This document shows positions 1 to 11,268 of a DNA stretch of 64,000 bases, piece by piece. A program made the position numbers and the translations under genes. The stretch covers positions 7,132,627-7,196,626 of the forward strand of contig CM020618.1 of assembly GCA_009829735.1 (NCBI GenBank). Reading direction: 5' to 3'. The notes under the pieces were generated by a model that had not been told where the DNA came from, did no database searches, and saw only the letters and a list, made by a program, of their open reading frames with translations. The stretch is from Pyropia yezoensis (Eukaryota; Rhodophyta; Bangiophyceae; Bangiales; Bangiaceae). Each line of letters starts with the position of its first letter. Within the stretch, counting starts at the first letter, position 1.

Positions 1-2
1 AG

Positions 3-3000
3 TACTTCAAGTCGGGAGCCAAGTTCGGCTATATCGACCAACATGAGGGACCAGTAGTAGCGGTCACCCTCAACGCGGGTGCGAGTAACGACCCAACGTC
101 TGCAGAGGAGAAGCACTATGCCAAGCCGGCTGCCTCTCCGCTACCCCACGTGCACATGGAGAATGTTCCACCCAGATTGAGGGTTCAAGTTGAACACCTC
201 TTGGACCAATATCACAAGTTGTGGGCTAGTCAACTGGGACTCATTAGAGCCACAGAACACCAGATCGAGTTGAAGCCCGGTGCACCCCCTATACGCCAAC
301 AACCGTACAGGGGAGGGCCCCGCTCAAAGATCCTCGTTAAGGAGCAAGTCGCTCGCATGGAGAGCTCGATGTGATTGAGCCCAGTCACGCCGAGTGGGCG
401 ACTCCGGTGGCCATTGTCCCCAAGGTTGATGGGACCCCAGGGTTCTGTATCGACTACCGTACGCTCAATGAGAGCACGGTAAAGGATAGTAATCCCCTCC
501 CTAGGATGGACGACTGTCTGGACTCACTGGGGGAAGCTAACGTGTTCTCTACCCTAGACTGTTACGCGGGGTATCGGCAAATTCCTATTGCCCCGGAAGA
601 CAGGCATAAAACTACCTTTACCTGTCACTGTGGTACCTACCAGTGCAAGCAACTACCGTTTGGACTCTGCAACGCGCCGGCAGCTTTCCAGCGCGCCATG
701 GCCATGATTCTGGCCGGAGTACGGTGGCAAATCTGTCTTGTGTACCTAGACGATATCATTGTGTTCTCCCGAAGTCCGGAGGAGCACATTGGCCATCTTG
801 GCCAGGTGCTTAAGCTACTTGCTGACGCCGGTGTGTCACTGAAGGCGAGCAAGTGCCACCTCTTCACTCAGGAAGTGGAATCCTTGGGACATGTTGTCCG
901 TCAGGGGCGTCTCAGTGTCAACGAGAAGAACTTGAGGGCCATCCGTAAGCCTCATTACCCCCGGACCCAGACCCAAATGAGGAGCTTCCTGGGGATGTGT
1001 AACGTGTACCGACGTTTCACCAAGGGCTTCGCCAAGGTGGCCAAGCCGTTGAATGAGCTAGTTAGCTCGACGCTCCCGAAGAGCCTGCCTCCCCCCAGTC
1101 GGGTGGAGCAGGAATTCTTTGAGACTCTTCGGGACCTACTGCTGAAGCCCCCCGTCTTGGCTATTCCCAGGTTAGGAGGCCACTACATCCTGGACGTGTA
1201 TGCTAGCTACGACCAACTTGGTTGTGTGTTGCTTCAGCAGCAGCCGGACAAGGAGTACTTGCCGGTGGGATACTTCAGCAAGGGGCTCAACTCGGCTGAA
1301 AAGAACCATGGAGTCACCGAGTTAGAAGGACTCGCAGTGGTGTGGGCGGTGACGTCACTTCGTCACTACCTAGAGGGTGAGAAGTTTCTCAACCGCTGCG
1401 ACCACCGCGCGTTGCAGTTCATCTTCAAGACGGATTGTACGAACACTCGTCTCAACCGGTGGAGGGTGCGACTGGCACCCTTCAACTTTGATACTGAGTA
1501 CCGACCTGGCAGGCAACATGCCCTTGCCGACGGCCTTTCTCGGGTACCTACCGAGGGGCTGGACACTAACCCAGTCGATGAGGACATCCCCATCGTGGGG
1601 GTAGTCACGCGCTCGGGTCAAGCGTTGAACCCCGAGGCGCCAGGGAACAAGAAGTACTTGCCCCTGTCCCTGGACGAGGTGGTGAAGGCCCAGGCCGATG
1701 ACTCCTTCTGCAAGTCTCAGAGGGATACGCTCCATACGATGGCGGAGACGCGGTTCTTAATCGGAGACGATGGCCTCCTCTGGAGGAGGGGGGTAATTCA
1801 GGGGACCGAACAACTTGTCGTCCCCGCATCCCTCAACGACAGTATTCTTGAAAGGGAGCATAACGCTTCCACAGGTGGACACCTGGGGTCTAGTAAACTG
1901 TACCAGACCCTGAGGACAAGGTACTACTGCCCGTCCATGGTGGTAGACATCTACAGTTGGGTGGCTGCGTGCACAAGTTGTGCGCAGAACCGTCTGATGG
2001 AACGTTGGCCTACTACGGCTATGTTACTGCTCCCGGCCAAGGAGCCCTTCGCCGCGTTGGCAATGGACATCCTTGGGCCCCTGCCAGTGACCGAGGAGGG
2101 CAACCAGTACCTCCTGGTCATTTGCGACCGCTTCACGGAACCTACGCGAGCGATCCCTTTGGCAGAGATCACGGCCATGTCGGTCGTGTCAGCCTTCCTA
2201 GATCACGGGGGTTGCCGCGTATGGCATCCCGGACAGTACACTATCGGACAATGGACCGCAATTTGCGTCCGTACTGTTTCAGGGAGTGCTGGATATGTTG
2301 AGGGTTCAGGCAAACTATGCCACCCCCTACCACCCACAAACTAATGGGCAGGTGGAGCTCTTCAACAAAAATGTCGTTCGGCAGCTGCGCCACTATGTGC
2401 GTGAGCACGTAAAAACGTGGGACCAATACATTTCTATTCTTACTGCTGGCTACAATTCGCAGGTTCACTCATCTCCCGGGAAAGTACCGCTCGCCTTTGT
2501 GACCCCCCGACGCGCGCGGTCTATTGCCGTTCGGCGGGCGCTCCCAACTAGGGAGGCCGATGGCAGTACGCCTACTTCCACTCAGAGTAAGGCGGAGTTC
2601 GCTGCTAGGCTTGAAAAACTTATCCCTAGAGTCAGGGCTGAGATGGACAAAGCGCAAAAGCGCTACAAGCGTACTTTTGACAAAACGGTTCGTAACGGAA
2701 AGCACGTCCCCGAGCAGGGTGACTGGGTACTGGCTCACTCACACACCCCAACTGGGGGTACGTTGGTGTTCTAGACGAAGGGGCCATACCAGGTCCTTCG
2801 TACAGATGGACGGCGGTTCCCCATCGCACGTGACAATGGGGTCCGCACAGTAAACGGACAGGACGTGGGAAAAGTTGCACCACTTCCTGCAGGCGACCCG
2901 GCTTGGGCGCGTGCGTTGCAAGCGTGGCGCCTTCTTTCGCTACCTGTGGCCAAACAGGGCCCGCAGGAGTACGTGTTCCATAAGTTCATCGACCACGGGT

Positions 3001-3159
3001 GGGATGAGGACACTAGCCGCCTCATGTTGAGCGTGCCTTCGTTCAGTGATAAGGCAAAGGATGATACGTGGGAATACGTGGAGGACCTTCCCGCTGAGGA
3101 GGTCCGGGCATACTGCGCCCGGAATGATATCGACCCTAAATGCCCTCCCTCAACGTGAG
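3..3159 (+). pseudogene. pol: gag-pol polyprotein fragment of copy A (protease tail, RT, RNase H, integrase, chromodomain)
   Basis: The frame is open from base 3 to 374, then loses one base against copy B and continues at 371-2344. This second frame has the RT palm with the YLDD box (VYLDDIIVFS, about 738-767), RNase H ending in ALADGLSRV, the HHCC integrase zinc finger (HNAS...GHLG...CTSC) and the start of the integrase core, with the first catalytic Asp intact in AMDILGPLPV. The core is broken around 2210-2290 and resumes at 2286-2774, with the conserved Glu region near YHPQTNGQVE. A C-to-T change makes TAG at 2772-2774 where copy B reads CAG. Residues from 2865-3158 form a chromodomain-like end (DDTWEYVEDLP). 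Enzymatically this is a dead copy. Confidence 0.92.
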
Positions 3160-3269
3160 GGAAGACCAAGTGACAGTGCCAAGGGAGTGCTTCAAGTCGA
3201 AGTGGTACGCAGAGTGGCTTTTAACTACAGCCCTAACCCACACACTCTCACAACAAAGGCAGCTGCCAA

Positions 3270-5420
3270 CTAGGCACACATACTGGATTCTCCAACACCA
3301 CGGCCCTTGCCGTCACGCGGAGGCGAGCGGCGAGATCCACACCGATAACGTTCCCCACCAGTCGGCGGGGCCGGCGGCTCCAAGTCGGAACCGTCGTGCC
3401 CCTCACGGTCGCGCAAGTGGCGACGACCGCGGCTACTCTTCTGCTTGCTCTTGCGCGCAAGTTGGCGACCCAGACGCCGGACCGACTCCGTTTCACACGG
3501 AGTAGAGGACCTCGAGACGGAATAAGACAACGCGTCTTCCGACACGGAGGGAGACCGCCGCGAGTCGCGGCGACGACGGCGAGGAGGCGAGTATGCCCGG
3601 CTTGCCCGACGCTTGCCGCGCCCAAGTAGGGCCGGCTGGGGCACAATCGACCCAATACGAGCCAACTCGGTCGTCATAAACCCCGCTACCGACTCGCAAC
3701 TCGCGATCGCCACAACAGTACGAACGCGCTCCTCAACTTGAGGAGTGTCGGAAACTTGAAGGGTTGCAGCTGACGCGGCCAACCAAGAAATGGTGCGCAC
3801 CAACGTGGTAATCATCATTTCGGAGGTCAAGGGCGTGGCCGGCAATACCAACTTGGGATAGACCGTCAGGAGGGTGGCCCCCAAGTTGAGGGGAACCGCG
3901 GTGGACGACTCAACAGCAGCGCTTATCGGGATGTCCCCGTGCGGCTGGAATGGGACAGGAGGAAGCGGGGGGGCTCGCCTAGTAGGCGGAGTTCGGGAGT
4001 AACTGCGACCCCTACTCGGGGCCCCCGCAGTTGGTTGAGTCATGTAGTCATCGTGAGAGGCCACGGCCACCACAATTGCCTTGTCCGGGGGAGGCGCAGT
4101 GTGGCGTTCCACCCCCGGGGCATACAGGTGGTCCCCGATGCCCAACCCCTCCTTGAGTACCACGCGGCGGTCGTGAAGTTCACGACCGACCCAGACGAGC
4201 TGGCGAAGTGTGCCATCGTCCTTGGGCCCGCGGGAAGATCGGCGCAACTTGTGCTCGATGCTCTCGCACTCGATGAGCTTATGGAGGCGCAGCATCTCCT
4301 CGAGGAGAGCTGTAGCATGATACGTAATCACCGATCGGCTTACCTAAAAGGTAGGTACTTGTAATGAGATGGGCCAAAAGCCCCAAATCTGGCTCGAGAT
4401 GTCAGGGACTTCGCCCGGTTGCCTGGTGCTTTGAGCGCGCCATTCCGCTTAGTTCTCAAGGGCCCGTGTTCGATTCCGACTCTCCTATATCTACATTTTC
4501 GTTATTCCACCAGAGTGAGCTCTCCCGATGAGCACCCCTCAGCAACTGGCTGCGCGGTGAGCTGCTCCAAACCTTGGATAAGCCGGGGGGATAGATGCCA
4601 GAGCATCCTTCGCCGCTGGACACAAGACACCCAGGCCGACATGACCTCGAGGAGCCACTGGGTTGCCAACATGGCGAACACCAGGTGGTTCGAGCTAGCC
4701 GTCAACATGACGGAGCCGAAGTGGTCGAGCAACCGTGGTAGCAACGCCGGAAGCCCGTATGGGACCTCGACTTGAGGCCACCACTCGGGCTTCTTAGGGT
4801 AGTACTGCTCCTTGCTAGCAGGGGACTGCTGCGGAAACTCGAGTTGAGCCAAGGTCACCAAGTAGGGAACTCGCCGGAAGTCCTTCTCCAGCCGCACATC
4901 AAAGTGATGAGTTTGCGGATCGACGTCACGAAGGTACGGGGGGCGAGTTGCCACCGCGTCCCAGGTGAGGGTTGGCACGTCGCCGGTGCCCGGGATGGTA
5001 CCCCCGCGGTCCACCATGGCCTTGGCCCGCTGTACGTCCTCCACCTCGTCCTCATCCAGGAAGGCAAACTGGTCCGTCCTGAAGTCGGGAATAAAACCCG
5101 ACCCTACGCGGGAACTTCTCCCGTAGGCGGTCCCATACACGACTCATCGCTGTGCCAAGTCGGCCACAGCGGAGAACAGTGAACCCCTCCTCATACAGAG
5201 GCCAAGCGGGGTAGAACCACCGCCCCAAGGCCTCCCGTGGGATAACGCGGCCCGTCCCCGGGGGAGATCCCGCCGCCAACCCAAAGCCGGGTGACGCGGG
5301 AGTCCCATCCCCCGGAGAAACCGCGGAGCCCCCGCCGGAAGCCCCGGCGGGCGCTGCGTAGTAGGACATGTCCTCCGTACGTTCATCCAGGGAGTCAGTC
5401 TCCACCCCCGGGGTCACCAT
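3270..5420 (-). pseudogene. antisense ORF of copy A, between pol and 3' LTR
   Basis: Read on the minus strand, the frame starts at ATG 5418-5420 (MVTPGVETD) and runs in pieces 5420-5052, 5140-4502 and 4331-3270, joined by a small frameshift near 5100 and a roughly 200-bp insertion at about 4307-4512. The same protein is readable in copy B, mostly by conservative changes, so the frame was once under selection. Visible parts are a Gly/Pro/Ser N-terminus, a basic segment (RVWDRLREKFPRR), a Trp/Pro-rich middle (KKPEWWPQVEVPYG), a helix-rich part (TQWLLEVMSAWV) and an Arg/Ser tail (YSPPRRRRRDSRRSPSVS). I recognise no family. Antisense genes in this position are known in some plant Ty3/gypsy elements; nothing here shows homology to them. 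Confidence 0.6.
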
Positions 5421-5755
5421 GGCTCTCCCCAAGTTAGGGAGAGACGACCTGGTTGCAGTCGCACGAGACCCACCTCGAGTTGATGGGGGCTCGGATCGCG
5501 GGTAGATGGGTGGCCTCCCCAGCGTGGGGCGGCCCACGGGAAGGTGAAGAGGATGTGTTGGTGGTGGTGAGGTGAGTACCGATGAGAGAAAGCTGCCAAG
5601 TGGGTAGGCTTGAGGACAGGGGCGGTCAACGTGACCGCCTCCACGTCCAAGTGACGTCCCGGGAGGACAGCAAGTCGCGCCCCCAACGCCGCGATGTGCG
5701 TTCTTACGCCCCCTCGCAGGGCCGACCGGGTCGGTCGGAACTGAGGTGAGGGGAG

Positions 5756-6224
5756 TGTGGCAGTATTGACCTCCAGGTAGGTGGGCAACACGTGCCATGC
5801 AAGGGGCGGCAGGACACTACCCTGACCCGTTCCTCCCCCTGCATTTGGGTCCAGATTCCCTAAGTTTGGGATAGTTAGCTTAGTAGTAAATCCAACTTGG
5901 ATTGGAGGGTTTTCTGCATTTATCGTCTTGAATTTTCGTGTGGCCCGGTGGGCAGGTGCTGGGGTGGGAGATTCTGAGTGGCGAGATTCTGAGGGGACCC
6001 TGGGGGGATAAGGGGAGGGACAGCGGGGCTTGGGCTTGCTTCCCCGTCCCGACCAAGAAACTGTTGGCCCACACACCGTCTTCTTGTTTGTTAGGGGGGA
6101 GATTGTCCCACAACAGGGACAGAGTGTGTGCGACTAGCACTTCAACCGGCTCCCCCGACACAGGAGGCAGCCCTTGCGCACCGCCCCAACTTGGGTGTCG
6201 CGTGTGCGAGTGGTTTTTGCCACA
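5756..6224 (+). repeat. 3' LTR of copy A (469 bp)
   Basis: The sequence begins TGTGGCAG and ends TTTGCCACA, giving short inverted termini TGTGGCA/TGCCACA. It is clearly the same LTR as 45238-45705 and 54192-54660 but more diverged, and the GTATAAGG motif of copy B reads GATAAGG here. A purine-rich tract with one T (5743-5755) precedes it. Confidence 0.95.
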
Positions 6225-6290
6225 GTGTGGCGGCCACCGCGGCACCGGCTGCCGGGGTGGACTTGCGGGTCCATTTGGGCGGGGGGGGTG
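6225..6290. other. 66-bp host remnant between two LTR elements
   Basis: This short stretch separates the end of copy A's LTR from the start of element C. Its last five bases (GGGTG, 6286-6290) are the left target-site duplication of element C, matching 12116-12120. Read across element C on the plus strand, 6228-6290 joins in frame with the Ala-rich frame that continues at 12121, so it may be coding; that is weak evidence in such GC-rich DNA. Confidence 0.6.
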
Positions 6291-7137
6291 TGTGAGGAAC
6301 CCCCCACACTTGGGCAGCCCTCAACGTACTCGTGATGGTGTCAGCGACCCGTGCCAGCCAATAGGGCGACAGGGTGCGGGGAAGAGGATGGAGGTGGTGA
6401 CGGTGGTGGGTCTGGGGAAGAGGACGGCGCGACGTCGGTGGTGATCGAGAGGGTTCAAAGGGTGAAGGTCGTCTTTGGTCTGTGTCTGTGGTTGCCCTTC
6501 CGGTCTCCCCCGGTGGCGCCGACACTCACGCACTATATACTTGCGTCGGGGCACCCGAGGTGCCCCAAAGCATGCGTTTCCCCGTCGCTCCACCGGTAGG
6601 CACAAAACGGCCCAAAAACAAAGCATGGCTCTCAGAACAAAGCATGGGCGGGCGTGCGCACTAAAGGAGTGCAGCCCCAGTTTGCCCCAAACGAAGGGGT
6701 CCGGCGTGCGGCGCCTAGGGCGCCGCCCCAGCCGGCTCCAGACGCCAGTCGGCCCGAAGGTCCGAGAGGCGTGTAAGCACGATTCGATCGAGTCGGCCGA
6801 ATCGGCCAGCCGGCTAGCCAGTCACATCGCTGCAATGCTGCAGCGAGGACATTTTAACGGACTCGCCAGCTGTGGCAGATGTGGCTCATCATGGGTGCTG
6901 ACGGTGGCGCCTTTCGACAGGCCATGATGGGCTGTCGATGGCTGCTGTCGTGCGGCCGGCAGACACCGTGAGACAGCGGCTGACTCATCTTGCGTCTGGA
7001 AGGTACACCGCGTCATGCCCCACAATACAAGGAGTTGATCCATGTTGCCAGGAGTTGATTCGGCAGGATCTGTAAGGAGAGGTCCCAGATATTATCCTTT
7101 AAGTATTAGGCATGGGATTAGGGGGGAAATCCTTACA
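6291..7137 (-). repeat. 3' LTR of element C (847 bp)
   Basis: On the plus strand it runs from TGTGAGGAAC to CCTTACA, so on the element's strand it starts TGTAAGG and ends in CA. Base-for-base equal in length to 11269-12115, with scattered substitutions only, indicating a fairly recent insertion. A TATA-like motif on the minus strand lies at 6532-6540. Confidence 0.95.
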
Positions 7138-7149
7138 CCTCCCCCCCTT
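7138..7149 (-). promoter_or_regulatory. polypurine tract of element C
   Basis: On the minus strand this is AAGGGGGGGAGG, twelve purines lying directly against the first base of the 3' LTR. That is the expected position of the plus-strand DNA primer in LTR retrotransposition. Confidence 0.85.
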
Positions 7150-9807
7150 AGGACGTGCGTCGAAGGAAGGCGTCGAGAACCTCAGGTGCGTTGTCGAGGT
7201 CTTGCGTGGTTAGCCAGGTGTTCTCACTGACATCGCAGCCTTTCCACTTGACCAGGTACTGCAGTCGTCCACGGCGTTTTCGTGACCGAATAATGGAGTC
7301 CACTTCGTACTCAACCGATCCGTCCGGAAATGCTACCGGAGCTGGAGCGGGAGGAAGTCGACCATACGGATCAGCGTTGTACGGCTTTAGTAGACTGGCG
7401 TGAAAGGCGTTGTGCACCCTTGGATCAAGGACTGCTTGAGGTAGATCCAGACGGAACGTAACATCATTGATGTTTTCAGTGACTCGGTATGGTCCGGAAA
7501 ACTTGGGCATCAACTTGCGAGCGCCCTGGAAGGCGTCCGGCATAAAGTTCTTGGTGCTCAGGAGCACGAGGTCGTCGACAGCGATCGTACATGGTCGGCG
7601 TAGACGGTTAGCGTACGCCGAGCGCGTCTCATTGGCCTTCTTGATAGCGGTAATGGCAGTCTCCTGAGCTTTTTGCAGACTGCTTGGCCAATCGGAGACT
7701 GCTGGTAGTTTCGATTCCTTGCTCTCGACGATGTCGACAGGTCTTGATCACTTTGGCTTATGGTCATAAGGTTGTTGATTTCAGTTTTCTTGGGTAGGCT
7801 TTCGATGGTCTTGGTTAGCACGCGACTAAGGAGATCTTGATTGGGAGCGTGCTTATCGGGGGCGTCTTGTGGTTGCCTTGAAAGAGCATCAGCTACGGGG
7901 TTGGAAGTGCCCTTGAGGGGGATGATCTTGAAATCGAATTGCTCCAACAGCTCTAGCCACTTGACTTGGCGGTCGTTGAGCTTCTCCTGGGGTTTCAAGT
8001 ACCTTAGGGACTCATGGTCGGTGTGCACCTCGAACGACCTTCCATGGAGGTAGCAGCGCCAGTGTCGAATGGCTTGTACAACTGCGAGCAGTTCGCGCTC
8101 ACGGATACTGTAGCGCTGTTCGTGGATGCTCAGCGTCAATGAGAAGTAGGCCACTGGGCGTCGTCCTTTTCCGTCATCATATTCAAGGACAGCGCCAACA
8201 GCATACCCACTGGCATCTGTGGAGACGAAGATTGGGTACCTCTTGTCGAATGGCCTCAGTACTGGTGCACTTGTCGTCAGGGTTTATAGTTGCTTAAAAG
8301 CCTTCTGGGCGTCAGAGTTCCATTCGAAGTCGACGTTTCCAGTAAGCCTTGTGAGGGGTGCAGCCACGGATGCCATTCCCTTAATAAATCGACGATAGAA
8401 GTTGACCATGCCGAGGAAAGATTGCACATCTTTTTTGCTCTGTGGCGTTGCCCATGATCGAATGGCTTGGACCTTGTAGTCCTCCATAGAGAAGCCTTCG
8501 TTGGAAATGACATGGCCGAGGTAGTCCACAGTTGTTCGCGCAAATTGGCATTTGCTGAGTTTGGCGTAGAGCTTATGCTCTCGCAGCTTGTCCAGGGCTT
8601 GCCTGAGGTGCTTCAGATGATTTTCGTAAGCTTCGCTGTAGACCAGGATGTCGTCGAGGTAGACGCAGATAAACTCGTAGAGATAGGGTCGGAAGACGTC
8701 ATTCATTAGGTTCATGAAGACCGCGGGGGCATTTGTTAGCCCAAAGGGTAGCACGGTAAATTCGTAGAACCCGTATTTTGTTCGGAACGCCGTCAGTGGG
8801 ATAGTATCAGGGTCAAGCCGGATCTGGTGGTAACCTGATCGGAGGTCGATCTTCGTGAAGTACTTGGCCTTTCGCAGTTGGTCGAAGATGTCTTCAATTC
8901 TTGGTAAGGGATATGCGTTCTTGATAGTGGCTTTGTTCAATGCTCGATAATCGATGCACATTCGCCAGCCACCGTCCTTCTTTGCGGCAAAGAGTACAGA
9001 AGAGCCCCACGGTGAGGCACTTGGTTGGATGAACCCCTTTCGTATGAGGGTTGCAAGTTGTGTCTTGAGTTCATCGAGTTCCCATTCAGATAGGCGATAA
9101 ATGCCACTGCGACGTGGTTGAGCGTCCTCCGAAAGCTTGACGCTAAACTTGTGACTGCGTTCAGGAGGAAGTCCATCGGGAAGCTCTTCCGGGAAGACGT
9201 CGGCGTACTCGTTGAGAATCTCTTGGACGTCATTCTTGTCTTCAGCTTCTCCCATTTTGATCGCATTGATGTCAAAGGTGCTGGAAGGATCTTCGGATTG
9301 CAGGTAAATGGCGAAGACAGGAACTTTTTGAATAAGGTCCTTGGCGAGGCGTTGCCTACTAATCAGGCCATGGGGTTTCTTGAGGGAGGCAGTGATGGAG
9401 ATGTTCTTTTGGTTAAACTTGAAAGAGATCTTGTTCTTCTTGTTGTTGATTTTGGCGTCCTTGTCGTCACGCCATTTCTTTCCGAGGATGATGTCGTACG
9501 CACTTAGGTCGCATACAGAAAACCGAAGACGTTCTTGGTATGGGCCGATGTGAATCTCTAAGGGTTCAATGGTCTCTGCGAGGACGTGGGAGCGACCATC
9601 GGGCATGTTAGCCGCGAAGTCCGTTTCTTTCGTGGTCTCATTCAGGGTATTCACGAGGCGCCTTGATACGACGTTAATGGGAGATCCGTCGTCAAACAGC
9701 ACCTTAACAAGATGTCCATTGACAGAGGCAGTAGAAAGCAGAAGCCCGAGACGCGGGCCTTCAAATGGTGACGACATGTTTTCAGGAACCGAAGAAGCGT
9801 CTGGCAC
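7148..9807 (-). pseudogene. pol: pol of element C: protease, RT, RNase H, then integrase tail and chromodomain
   Basis: Frame 9807-8284 starts MPDASSVPEN. It carries a protease-like VLFDDGSPINVVS (DDG in place of the usual DTG/DSG), an RT with FTKIDLRSGYHQI and the YLDD box, and ends at TAA 8284-8286. The same frame continues past that stop into RNase H (TDASGYAVGAVLEY, then HTDHESLRYL and NPVADALSRQ), so it is one nonsense codon. Near 7740 the sequence jumps directly from the post-RNase H linker to the integrase C-terminus; the HHCC finger and DDE core are absent. The frame 7567-7148 then gives the GPY-type segment and a clear chromodomain (YLVKWKGCDVSENTWL). Confidence 0.93.
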
Positions 9808-9830
9808 CGGTTTTGACGACGGTTGCTGCT

Positions 9831-10700
9831 TCAGTTCCGCTGGCCTTTTGGGCAGTCCTTGGCCATATGTCCTTTCTCACGGCAGCGGAGGCAGAGGCCT
9901 TCACGCATGCAGCGCTGACGCTCTTCAGGCGTGAGTTTCTCGACTTTGATGCTGGAGATTTCCATGGGAATGACACCCGTCGTGGATGGCCTCGCAGATG
10001 TGCCGCCGAGGTGCGTCGAGGCACCAGCCTTGGCAGACTCCACGCGCAGAGCGTCAGTCATGACAGATTCAAGATCCGAGTAGGTCTTGAGACAAAGAGC
10101 CTGCCAGATGTCCCGCTTCAAGCCTCGGGTGTAGCGGTCAATCTTCTCGGCTTCCGTGATGTCAGGGATGTCCAAGAGGACGCTCAGAAACGTCCTGTTG
10201 AACGTTCCGACGTCTTTGATTTGGCGCCACGAGTGCAGCTTGTCTCGTGCCGCTTGTGTCTTGTTCAGTGGACTGAAGCGGCGAATTAGAGCAGAACGGA
10301 AGGATTCCCAGTTCGGGACAGCTGTAGTGTGACTGTAGACCTTCCACCAGTCGAACGCTTCGCCGTCGAGGAAGGTGCAAGCAATACTGCACGCATCGTC
10401 GGGGTCACTCAGTCGCACATAGAAATCCATATGCGAGCACCACGCTTCAACCGTCCCAGGTTTACCGGAGAAAGCCACGGGTTTGTTCGGCCTCGCGGAT
10501 TTCATGCCACTAGTAGTGGCCCTGGCCTTGGCTTCGGACAGTTGCTGCTTAGCGTCGGCTAGTTCCATCTTATGAGCCTCGAGTTGTTCGCTCATTTGCG
10601 CGACAAACGCTGTAAGCTGGGTCCAGGCTTGCATGGTCGGTGCGTTCGAGCCCGAGCCCGGATTGGCCGGGTTGACACCCCCTGGGATTGGTGCATCCAT
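9831..10700 (-). CDS. gag: gag of element C
   Basis: Start chosen at ATG 10698-10700 (MDAPIPGGVNPANPG), 289 codons. The order is a Pro/Gly-rich N-terminus, a short coiled region (QLEAHKMELADAKQQLSEAK), a capsid-like helical part (FDWWKVYSH, FSPLNKTQAARDKLHSW, the pattern of the retrotransposon gag domain), and one C-terminal CCHC knuckle CLRCREKGHMAKDC. No stop interrupts it, so this capsid protein could still be made. The frame ends 24 bases upstream of the pol start and in another phase, implying frameshift or re-initiation for pol. Confidence 0.9.
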   Translation of the reverse strand: MDAPIPGGVNPANPGSGSNAPTMQAWTQLTAFVAQMSEQLEAHKMELADAKQQLSEAKARATTSGMKSARPNKPVAFSGKPGTVEAWCSHMDFYVRLSDPDDACSIACTFLDGEAFDWWKVYSHTTAVPNWESFRSALIRRFSPLNKTQAARDKLHSWRQIKDVGTFNRTFLSVLLDIPDITEAEKIDRYTRGLKRDIWQALCLKTYSDLESVMTDALRVESAKAGASTHLGGTSARPSTTGVIPMEISSIKVEKLTPEERQRCMREGLCLRCREKGHMAKDCPKGQRN

Positions 10701-11249
10701 GGTGTCTTGGGTCCAAGTCCGAGGCAAACAAACTTACAACCCAGATTTCACAAGACTTGCTTGGGGAGGACCCCAAGGAAGATCTCGGAGATGTGGGATA
10801 GGAGTTTGTCTGCAGCAGTAGTGGTGTACACGATTTGGATAAGTGCTGCGCTAGCTGCTGCAACGTTCCAAATGATGTACAGCACTACTTCGAGAAGCAC
10901 AAGAAATTCGGTTGAAATCACACAAATGGATTATTCAGAAGCGTCCGTGCACAGGCCCGAGTCGGGTCGTGTCGGATTTCCAAGCGGGGGGATCAATGGG
11001 GGAAAATCGGGCTCCTAGGCCAGATCCAGGGGCGTGTCAACAGGTGTCAATCGGTGCGGCGCGCCAGCGTGCGGTGATGATCCTTGCCACGTGTGTGAAA
11101 TTGTTCGTTCGGTGTGATTCGTGGAACCCGCTACGTTCGTATTACAATGCCCGTGGCAAGCCGAACGTAGGGGGCAACACGACTGCACAATCGCAGGGAG
11201 AGCCAAATCAAAAACGGAATCGCAAGTCACCGCCAGGTAGAAAAGCCAA

Positions 11250-11266
11250 ACTATCTGAAGCTACCA
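11250..11266 (-). promoter_or_regulatory. probable primer-binding site of element C
   Basis: Just inside the 5' LTR the minus strand reads TGGTAGCTTCAGATAG. It begins with TGG, as expected for pairing with the CCA end of a tRNA. Which tRNA is not determined. Confidence 0.55.
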
Positions 11267-11268
11267 CA

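Larger units (their letters stand above)
1..6224 (+). mobile_element. Ty3/gypsy chromovirus, copy A (left end outside window)
   Basis: Position 1 lines up with position 48592 of the complete copy B, so about 3.35 kb (5' LTR, gag, protease start) lies outside the window. The visible part holds the end of the protease-RT frame, RT, RNase H, integrase, a chromodomain, an antisense gene, a polypurine-like tract just before the LTR, and the 3' LTR. The direct flank at 6225-6229 is GTGTG, which should be the target-site duplication, but its partner is off-window. The copy is defective: frameshifts near 369 and 2210-2290 and a nonsense codon at 2772-2774. Confidence 0.93.

Noticed and set aside
4415-4495. 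tRNA-like sequence with GTGTTCGATTCC
   Set aside because: The T-loop motif is present, but neither a 5-bp T-stem nor D and acceptor stems can be paired, so it is not annotated as a tRNA.
6291-7137. Frames of 60-150 codons inside the LTRs of element C
   Set aside because: They are identical in both LTRs because the LTRs are duplicates; no independent support.
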